The position numbers and the translations under genes were made by a program. The notes under the pieces were generated by a model that did no database searches, was not told the DNA's origin, and was given only the letters and a program-made list of their open reading frames with translations. Below, piece after piece: positions 1-8,113 of a stretch of DNA of 36,219 bases (positions are counted from its first letter, which is position 1; each line of letters opens with the position of its first letter). This DNA is from JAGGSN01 sp965603725 (lineage in GTDB: Bacteria > Zixibacteria > MSB-5A5 > UBA10806 > 4484-95), in contig CBFDEC010000033.1 of the NCBI GenBank assembly GCA_965603725.1, forward strand, positions 1 to 36,219, written 5' to 3'.

Positions 1-110
1 AACAACTACGGAAGTCAATGAAATACCCATTATTATTATGTTGACATGACACTAGTCTCAAAGACGATAATAATCGCAAAGATATATTTACTGTCCGCGA
101 ACTCAAAGCA

Positions 111-617
111 TTGGCTAAATTCATGGATATGTTCATTAATCTACCTGAACAGAATGCTTTTGGCGGTGATTTTAGTAAAACTAAACCGGACAGGAAAACT
201 AATAGGGTTTCAAGAGCGTTATTTTATTTTCAAGGTATCAGATCTTCAGATTATTTACCATTAAAAATTGCTGAATATATGACTTGCTTTGAATCATTGT
301 TTTTAAAGAGTGATAAGGAATTAAGTCATCAACTTGCTGAAAGAGTTGCGTTTTTTATTGAGGAAGACCCAGCTAAAAGAGTGGAGACATATAAGCTTTT
401 AAAAAAGGCATATAATATTAGATCAGTAACTTTACATGGCAATATAGAAAAATCATCGTTTGAAAGATTGAAAGATGTAGCATTAAAATTGGACGAAATA
501 TTAAGAAGATCAATTCTTAAAATTATAAGTGATAGGAATTTACTAGAGGGATTTAATGACGAAAAAAATTTTAACGAAAAAATGTTAAAAATGATTTTTA
601 ATAATTCAAACCTTTAA
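111..617 (+). CDS. ApeA-like HEPN domain protein, C-terminal part
   Basis: The protein resembles the C-terminal HEPN domain of ApeA-type proteins, with a conserved block around residues 36-110 (ALFYFQ, LPLKIAEYMTCFESLF, ELSHQLAERVAFFI, KKAYNIRSVTLHG). R104-x4-H109 fits the Rx4-6H motif of HEPN ribonucleases, so an RNase or toxin/defence role is possible but unproven. The start is uncertain. A TTG at 111 or ATG at 123 is available, but the frame is open back to 45, and its residues there (RKDIFTVRELKALAKFM) look like real coding sequence. The frame is blocked by TGA at 42-44. The neighbouring frame is open from base 2 to 46 and reads VNEIPIIIM, so the gene probably began outside the window and carries a frameshift near 42-50. 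It is AT-rich compared with argF. The family call is moderately sure. Confidence 0.55.
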   Translation: MAKFMDMFINLPEQNAFGGDFSKTKPDRKTNRVSRALFYFQGIRSSDYLPLKIAEYMTCFESLFLKSDKELSHQLAERVAFFIEEDPAKRVETYKLLKKAYNIRSVTLHGNIEKSSFERLKDVALKLDEILRRSILKIISDRNLLEGFNDEKNFNEKMLKMIFNNSNL

Positions 618-634
618 AACTGTGAGAATTGTAG

Positions 635-658
635 GTCGAAACCTCCTGCGGTTTCGAC
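635..658. repeat. Palindromic hairpin between convergent genes
   Basis: GTCGAAACC (635-643) and GGTTTCGAC (650-658) are perfect 9-base arms around a TCCTGC loop. The hairpin sits in the 54-bp gap between the HEPN gene and the end of argF. No clear T-tract follows, so it may be a bidirectional terminator or a member of the palindromic repeat family seen at 10934, 32570 and elsewhere; the loop resembles CTCTGC of the 32570 copy. Confidence 0.6.
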
Positions 659-671
659 AACCCACTAAATT

Positions 672-1595
672 CTAAAAGCTTTCCCGCGCCAGCTTTATCA
701 TGATTGCTTTTTGCATGTGAAGGCGGTTTTCAGCCTGGTCGAATACCACCGATTGCGGTCCGTCCATTACCTCATCGGTGATTTCCCTTCCACGGTTAGC
801 CGGCAGGCAATGCATGACAATCGCCTCGGGGTTTGCTTTATTTAATAGCCTTGAATTTACCTGGAAAGCCTGAAGAAGATTCTCTTTTTCATCCTGGAGA
901 TGCTTCTGTCCCATTGAAGCCCAAACATCGGTGTAGATTACATCGGCATTGGCCACAGCCTCATCTGGATTGTCAGTTACGATTATTTTTGATTTTCCAG
1001 CTTTTTTGGCTTCTTCCAGAATTGCGGCATCCGGCGGTGTATCCTTATGAGCGCCGATTCGCAGTTCCATCGGCATCCTGACGGCAGCCTTGAGCCAACT
1101 GTTGGCGACATTATTGCCGTCGCCCAAATAAGCGATTTTCAGGTTGTCGATTTTGCCCTTATGCTCGGTAATAGTCTGCATATCCGACATGATCTGGCAG
1201 GGGTGCAGAAGGTCGGTCAGGCCGTTGATTACAGGTATATCGGCGTGTTCGGCAAGCCGCTCGACGTCGCTGTGAGAAAATGTCCGAATCACTATCATAG
1301 CCAGGTAACGCGACAGTACTTTAGCGGCGTCATAAATCGATTCGCGTTTACCCAGCTCGATCTCTTTTTCAGTGATATACAGCGAATTGCCGCCGAGTTC
1401 GTATATGCCGACCTCAAACGAAATCCGGGTGCGGAGAGAGGCTTTATGAAAAATACAGCCGACAGTCTTGCCGGCTAAAACGTCAAGCTTTTGTTTTTTC
1501 TTTTTTAAATCTATTGCCAGTTTAATAGTTTCTCTTATTTCAGATTCTGAGAAATCTTTTATAGCCACAAAATCACGTTTAGTTCTTTTTATCAT
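672..1595 (-). CDS. argF: Ornithine carbamoyltransferase
   Basis: Cytoplasmic enzyme of arginine synthesis that transfers the carbamoyl group of carbamoyl phosphate to ornithine to give citrulline. The carbamoyl-phosphate loop reads FHKASLRTR (50-57, SLRTR variant of STRTR). HPCQ is at 131-134, DVWASMGQ at 223-230 (ornithine loop region) and MHCLPANRG at 261-269 (catalytic Cys263). The length of 307 aa is normal. The SMG-type loop and HCLP favour ornithine over aspartate carbamoyltransferase. No other arg gene is adjacent. A 152-bp gap separates it from the aconitase-like gene upstream on the same strand, so it may have its own promoter. Start ATG is followed by a basic N-terminus (MIKRTKRDF) as in the family. 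Confidence 0.95.
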   Translation of the reverse strand: MIKRTKRDFVAIKDFSESEIRETIKLAIDLKKKKQKLDVLAGKTVGCIFHKASLRTRISFEVGIYELGGNSLYITEKEIELGKRESIYDAAKVLSRYLAMIVIRTFSHSDVERLAEHADIPVINGLTDLLHPCQIMSDMQTITEHKGKIDNLKIAYLGDGNNVANSWLKAAVRMPMELRIGAHKDTPPDAAILEEAKKAGKSKIIVTDNPDEAVANADVIYTDVWASMGQKHLQDEKENLLQAFQVNSRLLNKANPEAIVMHCLPANRGREITDEVMDGPQSVVFDQAENRLHMQKAIMIKLARESF

Positions 1596-1747
1596 TTATT
1601 CCTCCGAAGTTGTAAAACTAATCTTTAAAAACCGGAGCAATATATTAGCCGGCCAAGTAGAAAGCAACAGGGGAATTAAAAGAAATAGATTCTATAAAAA
1701 TGAAAGATCGTTTAATGCGACGCCTTTATTTTTTCATATTATACGCT

Positions 1748-3349
1748 TTAAAGAAGGTACTTTCTGGGATCGGTAATGGCGCCCTCGAGCGCCGATGCCG
1801 CAACGGTTGCCGGAGAAGCGATATAGGTTTCTGAATAGTTTTGCTTGATGCTATTAATTGATTTTCTGCAGGATGTGGTCAACGCCCTCTCACCATCGGC
1901 CAGCATACTGTTATTGGCGCTTAAGCAGGAGCAATGGCTCGGGTGAAGCGCCAGGCAGCCAGATTCAATCAGCGTACTGATATAACCCTTATCTATCGCT
2001 TTCAGGTAGATTTTACGTGAAGCCGGCACCACGAACATTCGTGTATTGCGATGTATTCGTCGCCCCCTCAGTATCGAGGCTGCAATCTCGAGGTCCTCCA
2101 GGCGGCCATTGGTACAACCGCCAAGGACTACATGATCAATTTTCTTACCGGCCATTTCTTCCACCGGCTTGATTTCCTTATAATTGTTATAACATACTAC
2201 CTGTGGAGTAAGGTAAGAGACATCAAACTCGATTTCATTTTCATAGAAAGCATCTATATCGGCAGTGATAGGTTTATATTTTGCCTTGGTAATTTTTTTC
2301 AAATATCGTTGAGTTATTTCATCAAAAGGAATAATCGCTAATTTAGCTCCTGCATCGATAGCAAAACTGGTGAGGGTAATTCGCTGGGCTGCAGTCATAT
2401 TCACAACAGCCTGCCCGTAAAACTCGAATGCCTTATTATAGGAGGCATATTTATTTATTTCACGGGAAAGATTAAAAATTATATCACTGGTGAAAACGCC
2501 GGCGCCGGGACGACCATTTATAACAACCTTGATTGTTTCCGGCGTTGTAAATTGAGTTTTACCGGTAGCCCATACCTTTGCCATTTCTTGAGGGTCAATG
2601 CTTGTTGAAAATACGCCTATACAACCGTAGACTGCGGTATAGTGATCGGTCCCGACCGCCATTTGCCCGGGCAGAATCAAACCTTCATCGAGCATCACCT
2701 GGTGTGATATACCCCAACCGATATCATAGAATTTCGTGATATTTTGTTTCTTTGCAAATTCCCGGATTTTTTTATGCTCATCTGCTAAAGTGTGGAGCTG
2801 GGGAATCTGCAGGTGATTCAAAATTACTGCGATCTTTGATTGGTCGATTACTTTTTTATTGCCCAAATTATAGAACTGATCAATAGCCGGACCGGCATTA
2901 TCGACGGCAATTGCTAAATCGGGTTCAACCGTAACTGTTTCGCCTTCCTCAACGGCTTTCAGTCCGGATTTGCGGGCTAACATCTTCCTGATGAATGTTT
3001 CTTTACGCGAGGATTTAGTTTTACTGGGGAGATCGGCAAAATCCAGCTCGAGCTGTTCCATTTTCAACTGGGCTGGCTTATGTTTGATTCCATACTGTAA
3101 ACGCCATCGTCTGAAGCCAGGACCCGATATACCCAGTTCAATTCCGGCCAAACGGTCGTCTCCAAAGCGATCCCAGAGGTCCATGATTTTTTCACGAGAA
3201 TATTTGGGTAGATTATATGACCCGATATTCTTTTTCGAACGCCAATATGCAACAAGCCGTCCAGGCACACCATAAACCTCGCCGATTTTCTTATCAGTTC
3301 GATATTTCTTCTGAAGTTCTGAAAGCTCTTTTTTCTTGGGTATTTTCAC
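1748..3349 (-). CDS. Aconitase-family protein with N-terminal HTH-like region and altered active site
   Basis: Residues ~135-533 align to the large subunit of the 3-isopropylmalate/homoaconitate dehydratase family: PDLAIAVDNAGPAI, FYDIGWGISHQV, GGCTNGR (410-416) and SPATVAASALEG. The active site is degraded. The family DH pair is N178-H179, DSHT is DHYT (235-238), the second cluster motif CxxC reads H472-C-S-C475, and the SNRNFxGR motif reads SCRKSINS (493-500). Only C412, C475 and one Arg of the triads are plainly kept. Residues 1-100 hold two copies of a helix-turn-helix-like repeat, with IGEVYGVPGRLVAYWR at 22-37 and LAGIELGISGPGFRRWR at 67-83, which canonical LeuC lacks. No small subunit (leuD) is present in the window. 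Its start overlaps the HIT gene stop by 4 bases (ATGA), so the two are translationally coupled. A DNA-binding, metabolite- or Fe-S-sensing role is inference; residual catalysis is not excluded. Confidence 0.8.
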   Translation of the reverse strand: MKIPKKKELSELQKKYRTDKKIGEVYGVPGRLVAYWRSKKNIGSYNLPKYSREKIMDLWDRFGDDRLAGIELGISGPGFRRWRLQYGIKHKPAQLKMEQLELDFADLPSKTKSSRKETFIRKMLARKSGLKAVEEGETVTVEPDLAIAVDNAGPAIDQFYNLGNKKVIDQSKIAVILNHLQIPQLHTLADEHKKIREFAKKQNITKFYDIGWGISHQVMLDEGLILPGQMAVGTDHYTAVYGCIGVFSTSIDPQEMAKVWATGKTQFTTPETIKVVINGRPGAGVFTSDIIFNLSREINKYASYNKAFEFYGQAVVNMTAAQRITLTSFAIDAGAKLAIIPFDEITQRYLKKITKAKYKPITADIDAFYENEIEFDVSYLTPQVVCYNNYKEIKPVEEMAGKKIDHVVLGGCTNGRLEDLEIAASILRGRRIHRNTRMFVVPASRKIYLKAIDKGYISTLIESGCLALHPSHCSCLSANNSMLADGERALTTSCRKSINSIKQNYSETYIASPATVAASALEGAITDPRKYLL

Positions 3350-3837
3350 TTCTTTAAAAGCTTTTTAAGATTCTTTTTTAAAGCATCGTATATCTGATAC
3401 AAATCAAAGGACTGAATTTTTGTAAAACCTATTGCCGGCATAAAATTTGTGTCTCCCATAAATCTGGGAACGATATGAATATGTAAATGGTCGCGAATGC
3501 TGGAACCGGCCGCCTCACCCAGGTTGATGCCGATGTTTAAACCGTCGGCAGGCATTGCTGTAGTAAGGAGCCTGGAACTGAGAGTTAGAAGCTCGAACAT
3601 TTCGGTATATTCGCCTTTTGTCAATTCTTCCAAACAGGCTTTATGCGAGTAAGGAGCGACCATCAGATGCCCGCTGTTATAGGGATATCGGTTCATAATA
3701 ATAAAGGATTTCTTACCCCTGTACAGGATGAGATTTTCTCGATCTTTTTTTTGTTTAAGACGGCTGCAAAATATACATTCTTTTTCTTTTGGACCCAATA
3801 TGTACGCTGCTCGCCAGGGCGCCCATAAATTTTCCAT
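3346..3837 (-). CDS. HIT family hydrolase (Ap4A phosphorylase-like)
   Basis: Histidine-triad nucleotide hydrolase or transferase acting on dinucleoside polyphosphates or nucleotide conjugates. The start MENLWAPWRAAYI and CIFC (21-24, zinc-site cysteines) are typical of the Ap4A phosphorylase-like HIT group. NSGHLMVAPYSH is at 54-65, and the triad HLHIHIVPR (117-125) gives H117, H119 and H121. The length of 163 aa is usual. It is the first gene of a minus-strand pair with the aconitase-like gene (4-base overlap) and is divergent from trkA across 155 bp. The substrate cannot be told from sequence. Confidence 0.92.
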   Translation of the reverse strand: MENLWAPWRAAYILGPKEKECIFCSRLKQKKDRENLILYRGKKSFIIMNRYPYNSGHLMVAPYSHKACLEELTKGEYTEMFELLTLSSRLLTTAMPADGLNIGINLGEAAGSSIRDHLHIHIVPRFMGDTNFMPAIGFTKIQSFDLYQIYDALKKNLKKLLKK

Positions 3838-3899
3838 AACTTAATTTAAAATTATTGATACAAAAATCAAGCAAATTTTATATTATAGAAAAATTCATC

Positions 3900-3927
3900 T
3901 TGACATAAAAACTGGATAATTTAAATT
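3900..3927 (+). promoter_or_regulatory. Putative promoter of trkAH
   Basis: TTGACA (3900-3905) is followed after 16 bases by TAAATT (3922-3927). It lies about 65 bases upstream of the trkA start and just before a hairpin, so a transcript starting near 3934 would begin with that hairpin. Confidence 0.5.
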
Positions 3928-3937
3928 CAGTCGCAGG

Positions 3938-3980
3938 ATCGGTCATCAAGATCGTTAAGAAATGACCGATTCGTTTTTTT
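3938..3980 (+). terminator. Terminator-like hairpin in the trkA leader
   Basis: ATCGGTCAT (3938-3946) pairs with ATGACCGAT (3962-3970), 9 of 9 bases, and is followed by TCG and seven Ts (3974-3980). The T-tract abuts the ribosome-binding site AGGAG (3981-3985) of trkA. It has the form of an intrinsic terminator between promoter and gene, so attenuation or a 5' stabilising stem are both possible. No known riboswitch class was recognised. Confidence 0.5.
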
Positions 3981-3992
3981 AGGAGTGTTCTT

Positions 3993-5336
3993 ATGAATAT
4001 TGTCGTAATCGGCTTAGGCGAGGTAGGCAAACATATCGCCTCGGTTCTCTCGAAAGAGGACCATAATGTAACTGTGATCGACTCAAATCCTGATGTCGTA
4101 GCGGCAGTTAAGGATAGGCTTGATGTTCGTTCGGTCGTTGGTCAGGCCGGTTCTATCAAAGTTATGAATGAGGCTGACATTAAAAATACAGACCTGTTAA
4201 TCTCTGTAACCAACCTCGATGAAGTGAATATACTGACCTCGCTTATCGCCAAGAACATGGGCACTAAAAAAGCCATCGCCCGGGTCGATTCTGGAGAGTA
4301 TCTGCCCGATAACCGCGGATCGTATCAGGGGTTGTTCGGTATCGATCTGGTCATTTCACCGGAGATTCTTTCAGCGATCGAGATAAGCAAGTTGGTAGGG
4401 ACAATGGGGGCAATATTTATTGCAGATTTTGCCAATGGCCAGGTTGAGATGATGCAGGTTATACAAAAGAAAAAGGCCGGCGTTACCGGTGTGCCCTTAA
4501 AAGACCTCGATACGCCTGACGATCTTTTAATTGCCGCTATCATTCGCGGCCAGGAGCTGATTATTCCATCCGGTAATACTATTCTTGAAGAAAATGATAA
4601 GATATTTGTTATGGGTAAAAGCGGCGTCATCGAAAAAGAAGCGGAATTTTTCAGCGACCGTCAAAAGACGGAAGCTAGAAAGGTGGCGGTCTTAGGTGGA
4701 GGGGAAATCGGCTATGCAGTAGCAAAATTGCTGGAGGGGATGAAAATATCGGTTATCCTGATCGAGTGGAGAAAAGACAGATGTGAAATGCTGTCTGAAA
4801 AATTGAGCAAAACCCTGATAATCAATGGCGATGGAACTGATATAGAGCTTTTAAAACAGGAAAAAATAGGTGAAGTGGATGTCTTTGTGACAGCCTCGAA
4901 GCGTGATGAGGTTAACCTGATGTCCGGTCTTTTAGCAAAGGAACTCGGCAGTAAAAAAATTATCGCTATTGTTCACAGACCTGACTATCTGTCGGTTTAT
5001 AAACATCTCGGCCTGGATGCTACAATATCGCCGCGACGTTTTGCCGCTAACCAGATTCTAAAATATGTGCGTTCGGGCGAAGTGGTTTCGGTGTCTGATA
5101 TTGAACTCGACAAGGGAGAAATACTGGAGTTTGCGGCTCCTGAAGGTTCAAAAGTTGTTGGGAAGGCGCTGAAAAATCTTCGTTTTCCTAAAGAAGCTAT
5201 TATTGGCGCAATAGCTGGAAAAAGAGGGGTAATAATTCCTACGGGCAATGATGAAATAATGGCTGGAGATAAAGTGATCGTATTTACTACTCCGGAAGTC
5301 CGACCTAAAGTGGAAAATCTTTTCAGGTCAAAATAA
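3993..5336 (+). CDS. trkA: Trk potassium uptake regulatory subunit TrkA
   Basis: Cytoplasmic NAD(H)-binding ring protein that gates the TrkH potassium channel. It has two tandem RCK units. The first dinucleotide fold is VIGLGEVGKHIA (5-16) with acidic D30 at the end of strand 2. The second is VAVLGGGEIGYAVAKLL (231-247). Each is followed by a TrkA-C domain (about 135-215 and 365-447). The length of 447 aa is standard. Its stop shares a base with the trkH start (TAATG), giving a coupled pair. The leader holds a promoter and a terminator-like hairpin. Start ATG follows AGGAG at 7-base spacing. Confidence 0.95.
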   Translation: MNIVVIGLGEVGKHIASVLSKEDHNVTVIDSNPDVVAAVKDRLDVRSVVGQAGSIKVMNEADIKNTDLLISVTNLDEVNILTSLIAKNMGTKKAIARVDSGEYLPDNRGSYQGLFGIDLVISPEILSAIEISKLVGTMGAIFIADFANGQVEMMQVIQKKKAGVTGVPLKDLDTPDDLLIAAIIRGQELIIPSGNTILEENDKIFVMGKSGVIEKEAEFFSDRQKTEARKVAVLGGGEIGYAVAKLLEGMKISVILIEWRKDRCEMLSEKLSKTLIINGDGTDIELLKQEKIGEVDVFVTASKRDEVNLMSGLLAKELGSKKIIAIVHRPDYLSVYKHLGLDATISPRRFAANQILKYVRSGEVVSVSDIELDKGEILEFAAPEGSKVVGKALKNLRFPKEAIIGAIAGKRGVIIPTGNDEIMAGDKVIVFTTPEVRPKVENLFRSK

Positions 5337-6781
5337 TGAACATTCGCTACAGCTGTAGATTGATTGGCTTATTGCTGATCGTAATGTCGGCGGCCATGTC
5401 GACCTCATTGATATGGGCGTTTTTAGATAATGATCAGCAGGCTGTTATTTCGTTCTTGTATTCAGTCGGTATCACGGCATTTTTTGGTTTAGTATTGATC
5501 TTAATCGGCGTTAAGAGCCGGGGTGATATTTACCTGAAAGAAGCGCTGGTGATAACCGCGTTTAGCTGGGTTTTAGCGGGCGTATTCGGGGCCTTGCCTT
5601 TTATATTTGAGAAGACCTTCAGCTCTTTTTGCAGCGCCTTCTTTGAGACCGTTTCCGGTCTCACGACCACCGGTTCAACCGCTATTGTAATTATAGAGGA
5701 CCAGTCAAGGGCGCTGTTATACTGGCGCTCGTTGACTCAATGGCTGGGCGGAATGGGGATCATAGTCCTGTTTATTGCCATCCTGCCCCGTCTTGGCGGA
5801 GGAGCCAAACACCTTTTTAAATCAGAGGTTCCTGGGCCTATCACGGAAAGTTTCCGGCCAAAACTTAAAGAAACATCATCGATATTGTGGAAAATTTACC
5901 TGGGGATTACTTTGGCCGAAGTGGCGGTTCTAAAACTGTTGGGCATGTCATTATATAATGCAATATGCCATAGTTTTACTACCATGTCGACCGGCGGCTT
6001 TTCAACGATTACCGCATCAATCGGGGGTTTTAATAATCCTGCAATCGATTATGCCGTCTGTTTCTTCATGTTATCCGCGGGCGTCAATTTCTATCTTTAT
6101 TACCGAATCGTCAGGGGAGATTCGACCGGAATCTTTAAAGACTATGAATTCAGGGCTTATCTAACAATCATAGTGGTTTCAACCATAATCCTGACGTTTG
6201 CTATAATACCTATTCATGGCAATTTGCTTGTGGCTTTCCGGAAGGGTTTGTTTCAGACAATAGCAATCAGCACCACTACCGGTTATGGTACAGATAATTT
6301 TGATGTTTACCCTTCGTTTGCCCGATTGATTTTGGTCATATTGATGTTTATCGGCGGCTGTGCCGGTTCGACTGCCGGCGGCATGAAAATATCCCGCATT
6401 TTAGTATTATTAAAGATTATTCGAGCCGAACTGTATAAAGCGGTTCATCCGAAGGCTGTAGTAGCGGTAAAAATCGGCGAAAATCCCATTCCTGATTCCA
6501 CTGCGAAATCGATTGCCGGTTTCTTTATTTTATTTGTTTTAGCCTTTGCGGTCGGTTCTGTTTTTATGGCGGCGCTTGGTCTTGATATTGTTACTGCATT
6601 TTCATCAGTCATTGCCTGCCTGGCGAATATCGGACCCGGCTTGGGCAGAGTCGGCTCGATTGAAAATTATGCTTTTATTCCTGATATAGGTAAACTATTC
6701 TTGAGCTTTTGCATGATACTGGGACGTCTTGAACTCTTTACTGTAATGGCGCTGGTTATGCCTGCATTCTGGAAGAAATGA
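5336..6781 (+). CDS. trkH: Trk potassium uptake channel subunit TrkH
   Basis: Inner-membrane potassium-translocating subunit of the SKT superfamily, working with the TrkA ring encoded just upstream. Four pore-loop filter segments are visible in order: SGLTTTGSTAI, FTTMSTGGFSTI, STTTGYGTDN and CLANIGPGLG. The many hydrophobic segments and the 481-aa length match TrkH. The stop lies 2 bases from the end of the convergent metal permease gene, so there is no room for a terminator between them. Confidence 0.95.
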   Translation: MNIRYSCRLIGLLLIVMSAAMSTSLIWAFLDNDQQAVISFLYSVGITAFFGLVLILIGVKSRGDIYLKEALVITAFSWVLAGVFGALPFIFEKTFSSFCSAFFETVSGLTTTGSTAIVIIEDQSRALLYWRSLTQWLGGMGIIVLFIAILPRLGGGAKHLFKSEVPGPITESFRPKLKETSSILWKIYLGITLAEVAVLKLLGMSLYNAICHSFTTMSTGGFSTITASIGGFNNPAIDYAVCFFMLSAGVNFYLYYRIVRGDSTGIFKDYEFRAYLTIIVVSTIILTFAIIPIHGNLLVAFRKGLFQTIAISTTTGYGTDNFDVYPSFARLILVILMFIGGCAGSTAGGMKISRILVLLKIIRAELYKAVHPKAVVAVKIGENPIPDSTAKSIAGFFILFVLAFAVGSVFMAALGLDIVTAFSSVIACLANIGPGLGRVGSIENYAFIPDIGKLFLSFCMILGRLELFTVMALVMPAFWKK

Positions 6782-6783
6782 CG

Positions 6784-8013
6784 TTATTCTGATACTGCCG
6801 CATCATAGCCTGCTTTCTTAACTGATTCAATAAGCATATTAGCATCTGCTATACCACTAACAACAGCCAAACCGTCATCGACAGAAACTTTCACCGTTTC
6901 AACCCCATCAACGCTTTCTAATGCTTTTGTAACATTCATTGCGCAATGCTGGCAGGTCATACCTTTAACATTTAATCTTATGCCCATTGCTTCTTCCATA
7001 GAACGCGCTGATTTCAAGGCAAATTTTGCTTTCAGGTCATGAATAATAATATAAGCAAATAGGCCAAGTAATATGATTGCAGAGGTGACAGCAAACCAAC
7101 TGCCATTCTGATGATAGTGCATTGCCAGAGGCTGGCCGGGGCTTATCATAAAGTCGAAAAGCCAGCCGAAGAATATGCTGAACACTGCTACTGTTGCCAA
7201 ATAGATGGTCAGAACTCTGCCGCGAAAAGCCCGGAATATCGCTCCGACCGTGGCGATGTTTGAGGCGGGTCCAGCCATTAAAAGAACCATAGCCGTTCCG
7301 ACAGGCATGCCCGCGGCGATAAGTGATGCCGCAACAGGCACAGATGCAGTGGCGCAGACATATAAGGGCAACGAGATCAGAAGCATTAGAAATAGGCCGC
7401 CTAAGCCGCCGATCCAGCTTATGGTTGAAAGATAACCGGTAGGTACTAATAGTGAAATGAGGGCGGCCAAAAATATGCCGACTATTATCCAGCGATAAAT
7501 CATCCCGAACAGTTCAAAGACGCCGAATTTGAACGCCTCTTTGAATTTTGAGCTATAATTCTGCAACTGCTCGGTTATTTTATCCGGCTGATTTTTTACG
7601 TCTTGATATTTATCGATTAAATCAACCGCTGTGCCGCCAATAATCCCGGTGATAAACGCCGCCGCCAGTTTGAAAATTGCAAACGGCCAGCCTAAGAATG
7701 CGGCGCTTACTAAAATCGAGTCGACTCCTGTCTGAGGAGTGCTGATTAAAAAGCTGGTGGAGGCGCCATCAGAAGCGCCATCCTGTTTAAGACCAATGGC
7801 TGTTGGAATCACGCCGCATGAGCATAAAGGCATCGGTACACCTATCATCGTGGCTTTTATAACGCTTTTCAGGCCACGCTTGCCAAAATTGCGATGAACA
7901 AATCCAGGCGGTAGAATCACATGAACTGCCCCGGCGATCACAATTCCCAGAAGAAGCGGGAATCCCAGATCCAGCAGAACATTCCAGATTTCTAAAATGT
8001 AGCGTTCAACCAT
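6784..8013 (-). CDS. Heavy-metal permease (DUF318/SO_0444-type) with C-terminal HMA domain
   Basis: Predicted inner-membrane efflux permease for soft metals such as Cu or Zn. The N-terminal ~330 residues hold about 8-10 membrane segments and family motifs: MPLCSCGVIP (61-70), YVCATASVPVA (218-228) and MAGPASNIATVGAI (246-259). Residues ~345-409 form a heavy-metal-associated ferredoxin-like domain with the metal motif GMTCQHC (351-357). The permease-HMA fusion matches the SO_0444 Cu/Zn efflux family. It is transcribed toward trkH and away from the ammonia-lyase gene's 3' end (100-bp gap). The exact metal is not determinable here. Confidence 0.88.
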   Translation of the reverse strand: MVERYILEIWNVLLDLGFPLLLGIVIAGAVHVILPPGFVHRNFGKRGLKSVIKATMIGVPMPLCSCGVIPTAIGLKQDGASDGASTSFLISTPQTGVDSILVSAAFLGWPFAIFKLAAAFITGIIGGTAVDLIDKYQDVKNQPDKITEQLQNYSSKFKEAFKFGVFELFGMIYRWIIVGIFLAALISLLVPTGYLSTISWIGGLGGLFLMLLISLPLYVCATASVPVAASLIAAGMPVGTAMVLLMAGPASNIATVGAIFRAFRGRVLTIYLATVAVFSIFFGWLFDFMISPGQPLAMHYHQNGSWFAVTSAIILLGLFAYIIIHDLKAKFALKSARSMEEAMGIRLNVKGMTCQHCAMNVTKALESVDGVETVKVSVDDGLAVVSGIADANMLIESVKKAGYDAAVSE

Positions 8014-8113
8014 ATTAAAATAATAATCTGATTTTTAATTGAAATGTTCCCGGATCTAATAACGGGATTAGAGGATTTTAATAAAACAAAGCAGATGCCT
8101 TTAAGCTCCTTTG

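Noticed and set aside
833..1478. Plus-strand open frames across argF
   Set aside because: They lie antisense to a complete, motif-bearing argF and their translations show no family resemblance or RBS.
3838..3992. c-di-AMP (ydaO) riboswitch before trkA
   Set aside because: The leader after the promoter is only about 60 bases, too short for that class, and its conserved core was not seen.
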